64,000 bases of DNA, taken from Ilex aquifolium. Lineage: Eukaryota; Streptophyta; Magnoliopsida; Aquifoliales; Aquifoliaceae. The notes beneath the pieces were generated by a model. It was not told the origin of the DNA. It did not search any database and saw nothing but the letters and a program-made list of their open reading frames with translations. The stretch spans positions 53,013,142 to 53,077,141 of the forward strand of contig OX637394.1 in NCBI GenBank assembly GCA_951799425.1, read 5' to 3'. Shown here piece after piece: positions 46,201-59,666 of this stretch. Every line of letters starts with the position of its first letter. The first letter of the stretch is position 1. Made by a program: the position numbers and the translations under genes.

Positions 46201-49200
46201 GTTTGATATAGTTGGCCATTCCCCTCCACAAGGAAAAATAAGTAATTTCCCATTCTTTAGTATTTCTGACATAACTTTTTACTCCGGTCTCTGATTAAGA
46301 TGATTCTTGCGGCATTGTAAAGAATTCTTGAATCCCTAACCACTTTATTCACATCAATAGTCATGAAAAATCCTCTAGCATGGGCTATATTGTAACGCAA
46401 GTTTGGTGTAGTAAGTAGTCATCCTTTAAAATGAAATAGTATATCCGACATAACTTTTTCTCCCGAAATCGGATTGAGCTAACTCTTGCGGCATTGTAAA
46501 GAGAACTTGAAACCCTAACCAATATATTGCGATCAAAATTGGTGATTCATCTTCTAGCAAGGTCGAAATGGTGATGGAAGTTTGGTATAGTTGGCCATTC
46601 CCCTCCACAAGGAAAAATAAGTAATTTCCCATTCTTTAGTATTTCTGACATAACTTTTTACTCCGGTCTCTGATTAAGTTGATTCTTGCGGCATTGTGAA
46701 GAATTCTTGAATCCCTAACCATTTTATTCACATCAAAAGTCATGAAAAATTTTCTAGCATGGGCTATATTGCAACGCAAATTTGGTGTAATAAGTAGTCC
46801 TCATTTAAAATGAAATAGTCTATCGGACATAACTTTTTCTCCCGAACTTGGATTGAGCTAATTCTTGCGGCATTGTAAAGAGAACTTGAAACCCTAACCA
46901 ATATATTCATATCAAAATTGGTGATTCATCTTCTAACAAGTTCGAAATGGTGATGGAAGTTTGGTATAGTTGGCCATTCCCCTCCACAAGGAAAAAAAAG
47001 TAATTTCCCATTCTTTCTTATTTCTGACATAACTTTTTACTCCGGTCTCTGATTAAGTTGATTCTTGCGGCATTGTAAAGAATTCTTGAATCCCTAACCA
47101 CTTTATTCACATCAATAGTCATGAAAAATCCTCTAGCATGGGCTATATTGTAACGCAATTTTGGTGTAATAAGTAGTCCTTCTTTAAAATGAAATAGTCT
47201 ATCCGACATAACTTTTTCTCCCGAAATCGGATTGAGCTAACTCTTGCGGCATTGTAAAAAGAACTTGAAACCCTAACCAATATATTGAGATTAAAATTGG
47301 TGATTCATCTTCTACCATGGTCGAAATGGTGATGGAAGTTTGGAATAGTTAGCCATTCCCCTCCACAAGGAAAAATAAGTAATTTCCCATTCTTTAGTAT
47401 TTCTGACTTAACTTTTTACTCCGATCTCTGATTAAGATGATTCTTGCGGCATTGTAAAGAATTCTTGAATCCCTAACCATTTTATTCACATCAATAGTCA
47501 TGAAAAATCCTCTAGCCTGGGCTATATTGTAACGCAAGTTTGGTGTAATAAGTAGTAGTCATCCTTTAAAATGAAATAGTATATCCGACATAACTTTTTC
47601 TCCCGACATCGGATTGAGCTAACTCTTGCGGCATTGTAAAGAGAACTTGAAACCCTAACCAATATATTGCGATCAAAATTGGTGATTCATCTTCTAGCAA
47701 GGTCGAAATGGTGATGGAAGTTTGGTATAGTTGGTCATTCCCCTCCACAAGGAAAAATAAGTAATTTCCCATTCTTTAGTATTTCTGACATAACTTTTTA
47801 CTCCGGTCTCTGATTAAGATGATTCTTGCGGCATTGTAAAGAATTCTTGAATCCCTAACCACTTTATTCACATCAATAGTCATGAAAAATCCTCTAGCAT
47901 GGGCTATATTGTAACGCAAGTTTGGTGTAGTAAGTAGTCATCCTTTAAAATGAAATAGTATATCCGACATAACTTTTTCTCCCGAAATCGGATTGAGCTA
48001 ACTCTTGCGGCATTGTAAAGAGAACTTGAAACCCTAACCAATATATTGCGATCAAAATTGGTGATTCATCTTCTAGCAAGGTCGAAATGGTGATGGAAGT
48101 TTGGTATAGTTGGCCATTCCCCTCCACAAGGAAAAATAAGTAATTTCCCATTCTTTAGAATTTCTGACATAACTTTTTACTCCGGTCTCTGATTAAGTTG
48201 ATTCTTGCGGCATTGTGAAGAATTCTTGAATCCCTAACCACTTTATTCACATCAATAGTCATGAAAAATCCTCTAGCATGGGCTATATTGTAACGCAAGT
48301 TTGGTGTAATAAGTAGTAGTCATCCTTTAAAATGAAATAGTATATCCGACATAACTTTTTCTCCCGACATCGGATTGAGCTAACTCTTGCGGCATTGTAA
48401 AGAGAACTTGAAACCCTAACCAATATATTGCGATCAAAATTGGTGATTCATCTTCTAGCAAGGTCGAAATGGTGATGGAAGTTTGGTATAGTTGGCCATT
48501 CCCCTCCACAAGGAAAAATAAGTAATTTCCCATTCTTTAGTATTTCTGACATAACTTTTTACTCCGGTCTCTGATTAAGTTGATTCTTGCGGCATTGTGA
48601 AGAATTCTTGAATCCCTAACCATTTTATTCACATCAAAAGTCATGAAAAATTCTCTAGCATGGGCTATATTGCAACGCAAATTTGGTGTAATAAGTAGTC
48701 CTCATTTAAAATGAAATAGTCTATCGGACATAACTTTTTCTCCCGAACTTGGATTGAGCTAATTCTTGCGGCATTGTAAAGAGAACTTGAAACCCTAACC
48801 AATATATTCAGATCAAAATTGGTGATTCATCTTCTACCAAGTTCGAAATGGTGATGGAAGTTTGGTATAGTTGGCCATTCCCCTCCACAAGGAAAAATAA
48901 GTAATTTCCCATTCTTTCTTATTTCTGACATAACTTTTTACTCCGGTCTCTGATTAAGTTGATTCTTGCGGCATTGTAAAGAATTCTTGAATCCCTAACC
49001 ACTTTATTCACATCAATAGTCATGAAAAATCCTCTAGCATGGGCTATATTGTAACGCAATTTTGGTGTAATAAGTAGTCCTTCTTTAAAATGAAATAGTA
49101 TATCCGACATAACTTTTTCTCCCGAAATCGGATTGAGCTAACTCTTGCGGCATTGTAAAAAGAACTTGAAACCCTAGCCAATATATTGAGATCAAAATTG

Positions 49201-51779
49201 GTGATTCATCTTCTACCATGGTCGAAATGGTGATGGAAGTTTGGAATAGTTAGCCATTCCCCTCCACAAGGAAAAATAAGTAATTTCCCATTCTTTAGTA
49301 TTTCTGACATAACTTTTTACTCCGGTCTCTGATTAGGTTGATTCTTGCGGCATTGTGAAGAATTCTTGAATCCCTAACCATTTTATTCACATCAAAGGTC
49401 ATGAAAAATTCTCTAGCATGGGATATATTGCAACGCAAATTTGGTGTAATAAGTAGTCCTCATTTCAAATGAAATAGTCTATCGGACATAACTTTTTCTC
49501 CCGAACTTGGATTGAGCTAATTCTTGCGGCATTGTAAAGAGAACTTGAAACCCTAACCAATATATTCAGATCAAAATTGGTGATTCATCTTCTAACAAGT
49601 TCGAAATGGTGATGAAAGTTTGGTATAGTTGGCCATTCCCCTCCACAAGGAAAAAAAAGTAATTTCCCATTCTTTCTTATTTCTGACATAACTTTTTACT
49701 CCGGTCTCTGATTAAGTTGATTATTGCGGCATTGTAAAGAATTCTTGAATCCCTAACCACTTTATTCACATCAATAGTCATGAAAAATCCTCTAGCATGG
49801 GCTATATTGTAACGCAAGTTTGGTGTAATAAGTAGTAGTCATCCTTTAAAATGAAATAGTATATCCGACATAACTTTTTCTCCCGACATCGGATTGAGCT
49901 AACTCTTGCGGCATTGTAAAGAGAACTTGAAACCCTAACCAATATATTGCGATCAAAATTGGTGATTCATCTTCTAGCATGGTCGAAATGGAGATGGAAG
50001 TTTGGTATAGTTGGCCATTCCCCTCCACAAGGAAAAATAAGTAATTTCCCATTCTTTAGTATTTCTGACATAACTTTTTACTCCGGTCTCATATTAAGAT
50101 GATTCTTGCGGCATTGTAAAGAATTCTTGAATCCCTAACCACTTTATTCACATCAATAGTCATGAAAAATCCTCTAGCATGGGCTATATTGTAACGCAAG
50201 TTTGGTGTAGTAAGTAGTCATCCTTTAAAATGAAATAGTATATCCGACATAACTTTTTCTCCCGAAATCGGATTGAGCTAACTCTTGCGGCATTGTAAAG
50301 AGAACTTGAAACCCTAACCAATATATTGCGATCAAAATTGGTGATTCATCTTCTAGCAAGGTCGAAATGGTGATGGAAGTTTGGTATAGTTGGCCATTCC
50401 CCTCCACAAGGAAAAATAAGTAATTTCCCATTCTTTAGTATTTCTGACATAACTTTTTACTCCGGTCTCTGATTAAGTTGATTCTTGCGGCATTGTGAAG
50501 AATTCTTGAATCCCTAACCATTTTATTCACATCAAAAGTCATGAAAAATTCTCTAGCATGGGCTATATTGCAACGCAAATTTGGTGTAATAAGTAGTCCT
50601 CATTTAAAATGAAATAGTCTATCGGACATAACTTTTTCTCCCGAACTTGGATTGAGCTAATTCTTGCGGCATTGTAAAGAGAACTTGAAACCCTAACCAA
50701 TATATTCAGATCAAAATTGGTGATTCATCTTCTAACAAGTTCGAAATGGTGATGGAAGTTTGGTATAGTTGGCCATTCCCCTCCACAAGGAAAAAAAAGT
50801 AATTTCCCATTCTTTCTTATTTCTGACATAACTTTTTACTCCGGTCTCTGATTAAGTTGATTCTTGCGGCATTGTAAAGAATTCTTGAATCCCTAACCAC
50901 TTTATTCACATCAATAGTCATGAAAAATCCTCTAGCATGGGCTATATTGTAACGCAATTTTGGTGTAATAAGTAGTCCTTCTTTAAAATGAAATAATCTA
51001 TCCGACATAACTTTTTCTCCCGAAATCGGATTGAGCTAACTCTTGCGGCATTGTAAAAAGAACTTGAAACCCTAACCAATATATTGAGATCAAAATTGGT
51101 GATTCATCTTCTACCATGGTCGAAATGGTGATGGAAGTTTGGAATAGTTAGCCATTCCCCTCCACAAGGAAAAATAAGTAATTTCCCATTCTTTAGTATT
51201 TCTGACTTAACTTTTTACTCCGGTCTCTGATTAAGATGATTCTTGCGGCATTGTAAAGAATTCTTGAATCCCTAACCACTTTATTCACATCAATAGTCAT
51301 GAAAAATCCTCTAGCCTGGGCTATATTGTAACGCAAGTTTGGTGTAATAAGTAGTAGTCATCCTTTAAAATGAAATAGTATATCCGACATAACTTTTTCT
51401 CCCGACATCGGATTGAGCTAACTCTTGCGGCATTGTAAAGAGAACTTGAAACCCTAACCAATATATTGCGATCAAAATTGGTGATTCATCTTCTAGCAAG
51501 GTCGAAATGGTGATGGAAGTTTGGTATAGTTGGCCATTCCCCTCCACAAGGAAAAATAAGTAATTTCCCATTCTTTAGTATTTCTGACATAACTTTTTAC
51601 TCCGGTCTCTGATTAAGATGATTCTTGCGGCATTGTAAAGAATTCTTGAATCCCTAACCACTTTATTCACATCAATAGTCATGAAAAATCCTCTAGCATG
51701 GGCTATATTGTAACGCAAGTTTGGTGTAGTAAGTAGTCATCCTTTAAAATGAAATAGTATATCCGACATAACTTTTTCT

Positions 51780-53290
51780 CCCGAAATCGGATTGAGCTAA
51801 CTATTGCGGCATTGTAAAGAGAACTTGAAACCCTAACCAATATATTGCGATCAAAATTGGTGATTCATCTTCTAGCAAGGTCGAAATGGTGATGGAAGTT
51901 TTGTATAGTTGGCCATTCCCCTCCACAAGGAAAATTAAGTAATTTCCCATTCTTTAGTATTTCTGACATAACTTTTTACTCCGGTCTCTGATTAGGTTGA
52001 TTCTTGCGGCATTGTGAAGAATTCTTGAATCCCTAACCATTTTATTCACATCAAAGGTCATGAAAAATTCTCTAGCATGGGATATATTGCAACGCAAATT
52101 TGGTGTAATAAGTAGTCCTCATTTCAAATGAAATAGTCTATCGGACATAACTTTTTCTCCCGAACTTGGATTGAGCTAATTCTTGCGGCATTGTAAAGAG
52201 AACTTGAAACCCTAACCAATATATTCAGATCAAAATTGGTGATTCATCTTCTAACAAGTTCGAAATGGTGATGAAAGTTTGGTATAGTTGGCCATTCCCC
52301 TCCACAAGGAAAAAAAAGTAATTTCCCATTCTTTCTTATTTCTGACATAACTTTTTACTCCGGTCTCTGATTAAGTTGATTCTTGCGGCATTGTAAAGAA
52401 TTCTTGAATCCCTAACCACTTTATTCACATCAATAGTCATGAAAAATCCTCTAGCATGGGCTATATTGTAACGCAATTTTGGTGTAATAAGTAGTCCTTC
52501 TTTAAAATGAAATAGTCTATCCGACATAACTTTTTCTCCCGAAATCGGATTGAGCTAACTCTTGCGGCATTGTAAAGAGAACTTGAAACCCTAACCAATA
52601 TATTGCGATCAAAATTGGTGATTCATCTTCTAGCAAGGTCGAAATGGTGATGGAAGTTTTGTATAGTTGGCCATTCCCCTCCACAAGGAAAATTAAGTAA
52701 TTTCCCATTCTTTAGTATTTCTGACATAACTTTTTACTCCGGTCTCTGATTAGGTTGATTCTTGCGGCATTGTGAAGAATTCTTGAATCCCTAACCATTT
52801 TATTCACATCAAAGGTCATGAAAAATTCTCTAGCATGGGATATATTGCAACGCAAATTTGGTGTAATAAGTAGTCCTCATTTCAAATGAAATAGTCTATC
52901 GGACATAACTTTTTCTCCCGAACTTGGATTGAGCTAATTCTTGCGGCATTGTAAAGAGAACTTGAAACCCTAACCAATATATTCAGATCAAAATTGGTGA
53001 TTCATCTTCTAACAAGTTCGAAATGGTGATGAAAGTTTGGTATAGTTGGCCATTCCCCTCCACAAGGAAAAAAAAGTAATTTCCCATTCTTTCTTATTTC
53101 TGACATAACTTTTTACTCCGGTCTCTGATTAAGTTGATTCTTGCGGCATTGTAAAGAATTCTTGAATCCCTAACCACTTTATTCACATCAATAGTCATGA
53201 AAAATCCTCTAGCATGGGCTATATTGTAACGCAATTTTGGTGTAATAAGTAGTCCTTCTTTAAAATGAAATAGTCTATCCGACATAACTT
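51780..53290. repeat. Local 758-bp satellite duplication
   Basis: Two adjacent 758-bp units share private variants: GGAAGTTTTGTATAG with AAAATTAAG (51893 and 52651), GATTAGGTTGATTC (51990 and 52748), CAAAGGTCATG, GGGATATATTG and CATTTCAAATG. The last set also occurs once at 49331-49700, about 2,659 bp to the left, which indicates a relocated or shuffled dimer. Confidence 0.78.
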
Positions 53291-56200
53291 TTTCTCCCGA
53301 AATCGGATTGAGCTAACTCTTGCGGCATTGTAAAAAGAACTTGAAACCCTAACCAATATATTGAGATCAAAATTGGTGATTCATCTTCTACCATGGTCGA
53401 AATGGTGATGGCAGTTTGGAATAGTTAGCCATTCCCCTCCACAAGGAAAAATAAGTAATTTCCCATTCTTTAGTATTTCTGACTTAACTTTTTACTCCGG
53501 TCTCTGATTAAGATGATTCTTGCGGCATTGTAAAGAATTCTTGAATCCCTAACCACTTTATTCACATCAATAGTCATGAAAAATCCTCTAGCCTGGGCTA
53601 TATTGTAACGCAAGTTTGGTGTAACAAGTAGTTGTCATCCTTTAAAATGAAATAGTATATCCGACATAACTTTTTCTCCCGACATCGGATTGAGCTAACT
53701 CTTGCGGCATTGTAAAGAGAACTTGAAACCCTAACCAATATATTGCGATCAAAATTGGTGATTCATCTTCTAGCAAGGTCGAAATGGTGATGGAAGTTTG
53801 GTATAGTTGGCCATTCCCCTCCACAAGGAAAAATAAGTAATTTCCCATTCTTTAGTATTTCTGACATAACTTTTTACTCCGGTCTCTGATTAAGATGATT
53901 CTTGCGGCATTGTAAAGAATTCTTGAATCCCTAACCACTTTATTCACATCAATAGTCATGAAAAATCCTCTAGCATGGGCTATATTGTAACGCAAGTTTG
54001 GTGTAGTAAGTAGTCATCCTTTAAAATGAAATAGTATATCCGACATAACTTTTTCTCCCGAAATCGGATTGAGCTAACTCTTGCGGCATTGTAAAGAGAA
54101 CTTGAAACCCTAACCAATATATTGCGATCAAAATTGGTGATTCATCTTCTAGCAAGGTCGAAATGGTGATGGAAGTTTGGTATAGTTGGCCATTCCCCTC
54201 CACAAGGAAAAATAAGTAATTTCCCATTCTTTAGTATTTCTGACATAACTTTTTACTCCGGTCTCTGATTAAGTTGATTCTTGCGGCATTGTGAAGAATT
54301 CTTGAATCCCTAACCATTTTATTCACATCAAAAGTCATGAAAAATTCTCTAGCATGGGCTATATTGCAACGCAAATTTGGTGTAATAAGTAGTCCTCATT
54401 TAAAATGAAATAGTCTATCGGACATAACTTTTTCTCCCGAACTTGGATTGAGCTAATTCTTGCGGCATTGTAAAGAGAACTTGAAACCCTAACCAATATA
54501 TTAAGATCAAAATTGGTGATTCATCTTCTAACAAGTTCGAAATGGTGATGGAAGTTTGGTATAGTTGGCCATTCCCTCCACAAGGAAAAAAAAGTAATTT
54601 CCCATTCTTTCTTATTTCTGACATAACTTTTTACTCCGGTCTCTGATTAAGTTGATTCTTGCGGCATTGTAAAGAATTCTTGAATCCCTAACCACTTTAT
54701 TCACATCAATAGTCATGAAAAATCCTCTAGCATGGGCTATATTGTAACGCAATTTTGGTGTAATAAGTAGTCCTTCTTTAAAATGAAATAGTCTATCCGA
54801 CATAACTTTTTCTCCCGAAATCGGATTGAGCTAACTCTTGCGGCATTGTAAAAAGAACTTGAAACCCTAACCAATATATTGAGATCAAAATTGGTGATTC
54901 ATCTTCTACCATGGTCGAAATGGTGATGGAAGTTTGGAATACTTAGCCATTCCCCTCCACAAGGAAAAATAAGTAATTTCCCATTCTTTAGTATTTCTGA
55001 CTTAACTTTTTACTCCGGTCTCTGATTAAGATGATTCTTGCGGCATTGTAAAGAATTCTTGAATCCCTAACCACTTTATTCACATCAATAGTCATGAAAA
55101 ATCCTCTAGCATGGGCTATATTGTAACGCAAGTTTGGTGTAATAAGTAGTAGTCATCCTTTAAAATGAAATAGTATATCCGACATAACTTTTTCTCCCGA
55201 CATCGGATTGAGCTAACTCTTGCGGCACTGTAAAGAGAACTTGAAACCCTAACCAATATATTGCGATCAAAATTGGTGATTCATCTTCTAGCAAGGTCGA
55301 AATGGTGATGGAAGTTTGGTATAGTTGGCCATTCCCCTCCACAAGGAAAAATAAGTAATTTCCCATTCTTTAGTATTTCTGACATAACTTTTTACTCCGG
55401 TCTCTGATTAAGATGATTCTTGTGGCATTGTAAAGAATTCTTGAATCCCTAACCACTTTATTCACATCAATAGTCATGAAAAATCCTCTAGCATGGGCTA
55501 TATTGTAACGCAAGTTTGGTGTAGTAAGTAGTCCTCCTTTAAAATGAAATAGTATATCCGACATAACTTTTTCTCCCGAAATCGGATTGAGCTAACTCTT
55601 GCGGCATTGTAAAGAGAACTTGAAACCCTAACCAATATATTGCGATCAAAATTGGTGATTCATCTTCTAGCAAGGTCGAAATGGTGATGGAAGTTTGGAA
55701 TAGTTGGCCATTCCCATCCACAAGGAAAAATAAGTAATTTCCCATTCTTTAGTATTTCTGACATAACTTTTTACTCCGGTCTCTGATTAAGATGATTCTT
55801 GCGGCATTGTAAAGAATTCTTGAATCCCTAACCACTTTATTCACATCAATAGTCATGAAAAATCCTCTAGCATGGGCTATATTGTAACGCAAGTTTGGTG
55901 TAGTAAGTAGTCATCCTTTAAAATGAAGTAGTCTATCCGACATAAATTTTCTCCCGAAATGGGATTGAGCTAACTCTTGCGGCATTGTAAAGAGAACTTG
56001 AAAGCCTAACCAATATATTGAGATCAAAATTGGTGATTCATCTTCTACCATGGTCGAAATGGTGATGGAAGTTTGGAATAGTTAGCCATTCCCCTCCACA
56101 AGGAAAAATAAGTAATTTCCCATTCTTTAGTATTTCTGACTTAACTTTTTACTCCGGTCTCTGATTAAGATGATTCTTGCGGCATTGTAAAGAATTCTTG

Positions 56201-59200
56201 AATCCCTAACCACTTTATTCACATCAATAGTCATGAAAAATCCTCTAGCATGGGCTATATTGTAACGCAAGTTTGGTGTAGTAAGTAGTCATCCTTTAAA
56301 ATGAAATAGTATATCCGACATAACTTTTTCTCCCGAAATCGGATTGAGCTAACTCTTGCGGCATTGTAAAGAGAACTTGAAACCCTAACCAATATATTGC
56401 GATCAAAATTGGTGATTCATCTTCTAGCAAGGTCGAAATGGTGATGGAAGTTTGGTATAGTTGGCCATTCCCCTCCACAAGGAAAAATAAGTAATTTCCC
56501 ATTCTTTAGTATTTCTGACATAACTTTTTACTCCGGTCCCTGATTAAGTTGATTCTTGCGGCATTGTGAAGAATTCTTGAATCCCTAACCATTTTATTCA
56601 CATCAAAAGTCATGAAAAATTCTCTAGCATGGGCTATATTGCAACGCAAATTTGGTGTAATAAGTAGTCCTCATTTAAAATGAAATAGTCTATCGGACAT
56701 AACTTTTTCTCCCGAACTTGGATTGAGCTAATTCTTGCGGCATTGTAAAGAGAACTTGAAACCCTAACCAATATATTCAGATCAAAATTGGTGATTCATC
56801 TTCTAACAAGTTCGAAATGGTGATGGAAGTTTGGTATAGTTGGCCATTCCCCTCCACAAGGAAAAAAAAGTAATTTCCCATTCTTTCTTATTTCTGACAT
56901 AACTTTTTACTCCGGTCCCTGATTAAGTTGATTCTTGCGGCATTGTGAAGAATTCTTGAATCCCTAACCATTTTATTCACATCAAAAGTCATGAAAAATT
57001 CTCTAGCATGGGCTATATTGCAACGCAAGTTTGGTGTAGTAAGTAGTCATCCTTTAAAATGAAGTAGTCTATCCGACATAAATTTTCTCCCGAAATGGGA
57101 TTGAGCTAACTCTTGCGGCATTGTAAAGAGAACTTGAAAGCCTAACCAATATATTGAGATCAAAATTGGTGATTCATCTTCTACCATGGTCGAAATGGTG
57201 ATGGAAGTTTGGAATAGTTCGCCATTCCCCTCCACAAGGAAAAATAAGTAATTTCCCATTCTTTAGTATTTCTGACTTAACTTTTTACTCCGGTCTCTGA
57301 TTAAGATGATTCTTGCGGCATTGTAAAGAATTCTTGAATCCCTAACCACTTTATTCACATCAATAGTCATGAAAAATCCTCTAGCATGGGCTATATTGTA
57401 ACGCAATTTTGGTGTAATAAGTAGTCCTTCTTTAAAATGAAATAGTCTATCCGACATAACTTTTTCTCCCGAAATCGGATTGAGCTAACTCTTGCGGCAT
57501 TGTAAAAAGAACTTGAAACCCTAACCAATATATTGAGATCAAAATTGGTGATTCATCTTCTACCATGGTCGAAATGGTGATGGAAGTTTGGAATAGTTAG
57601 CCATTCCCCTCCACAAGGAAAAATAAGTAATTTCCCATTCTTTAGTATTTCTGACTTAACTTTTTACTCCGGTCTCTGATTAAGATGATTCTTGCGGCAT
57701 TGTAAAGAATTCTTGAATCCCTAACCACTTTATTCACATCAATAGTCATGAAAAATCCTCTAGCCTGGGCTATATTGTAACGCAAGTTTGGTGTAATAAG
57801 TAGTAGTCATCCTTTAAAATGAAATAGTATATCCGACATAACTTTTTCTCCCGACATCGGATTGAGCTAACTCTTGCGGCATTGTAAAGAGAACTTGAAA
57901 CCCTAACCAATATATTGCGATCAAAATTGGTGATTCATCTTCTAGCAAGGTCGAAATGGTGATGGAAGTTTGGTATAGTTGGCCATTCCCCTCCACAAGG
58001 AAAAATAAGTAATTTCCCATTCTTTAGTATTTCTGACATAACTTTTTACTCCGGTCTCTGATTAAGATGATTCTTCCGGCATTGTAAAGAATTCTTGAAT
58101 CCCTAACCACTTTATTCACATCAATAGTCATGAAAAATCCTCTAGCATGGGCTATATTGTAACGCAAGTTTGGTGTAGTAAGTAGTCCTCCTTTAAAATG
58201 AAATAGTATATCCGACATAACTTTTTCTCCCGAAATCGGATTGAGCTAACTCTTGCGGCATTGTAAAGAGAACTTGAAACCCTAACCAATATATTGCGAT
58301 CAAAATTGGTGATTCATCTTCTAGCAAGGTCGAAATGGTGATGGAAGTTTGGAATAGTTGGCCATTCCCATCCACAAGGAAAAATAAGTAATTTCCCATT
58401 CTTTAGTATTTCTGACATAACTTTTTACTCCGGTCTCTGATTAAGATGATTCTTGCGGCATTGTAAAGAATTCTTGAATCCCTAACCACTTTATTCACAT
58501 CAATAGTCATGAAAAATCCTCTAGCATGGGCTATATTGTAACGCAAGTTTGGTGTAGTAAGTAGTCATCCTTTAAAATGAAGTAGTCTATCCGACATAAA
58601 TTTTCTCCCGAAATGGGATTGAGCTAACTCTTGCGGCATTGTAAAGAGAACTTGAAAGCCTAACCAATATATTGAGATCAAAATTGATGATTCATCTTCT
58701 ACCATGGTCGAAATGGTGATGGAAGTTTGGAATAGTTAGCCATTCCCCTCCACAAGGAAAAATAAGTAATTTCCCATTCTTTAGTATTTCTGACTTAACT
58801 TTTTACTCCGGTCTCTGATTAAGATGATTCTTGCGGCATTGTAAAGAATTCTTGAATCCCTAACCACTTTATTCACATCAATAGTCATGAAAAATCCTCT
58901 AGCATGGGCTATATTGTAACGCAAGTTTGGTGTAATAAGTAGTAGTCATCCTTTAAAATGAAATAGTATATCCGACATAACTTTTTCTCCCGACATCGGA
59001 TTGAGCTAACTCTTGCGGCATTGTAAAGAGAACTTGAAACCCTAACCAATATATTGCGATCAAAATTGGTGATTCATCTTCTAGCAAGGTCGAAATGGTG
59101 ATGGAAGTTTGGTATAGTTGGCCATTCCCCTCCACAAGGAAAAATAAGTAATTTCCCATTCTTTAGTATTTCTGACATAACTTTTTACTCCGGTCTCTGA

Positions 59201-59666
59201 TTAAGATGATTCTTGCGGCATTGTAAAGAATTCTTGAATCCCTAACCACTTTATTCACATCAATAGTCATGAAAAATCCTCTAGCATGGGCTATATTGTA
59301 ACGCAAGTTTGGTGTAGTAAGTAGTCATCCTTTAAAATGAAATAGTATATCCGACATAACTTTTTCTCCCGAAATCGGATTGAGCTAACTCTTGCGGCAT
59401 TGTAAAGAGAACTTGAAACCCTAACCAATATATTGCGATCAAAATTGGTGATTCATCTTCTAGCAAGGTCGAAATGGTGATGGAAGTTTGGTATAGTTGG
59501 CCATTCCCCTCCACAAGGAAAAATAAGTAATTTCCCATTCTTTAGTATTTCTGACATAACTTTTTACTCCGGTCCCTGATTAAGTTGATTCTTGCGGCAT
59601 TGTGAAGAATTCTTGAATCCCTAACCATTTTATTCACATCAAAAGTCATGAAAAATTCTCTAGCAT

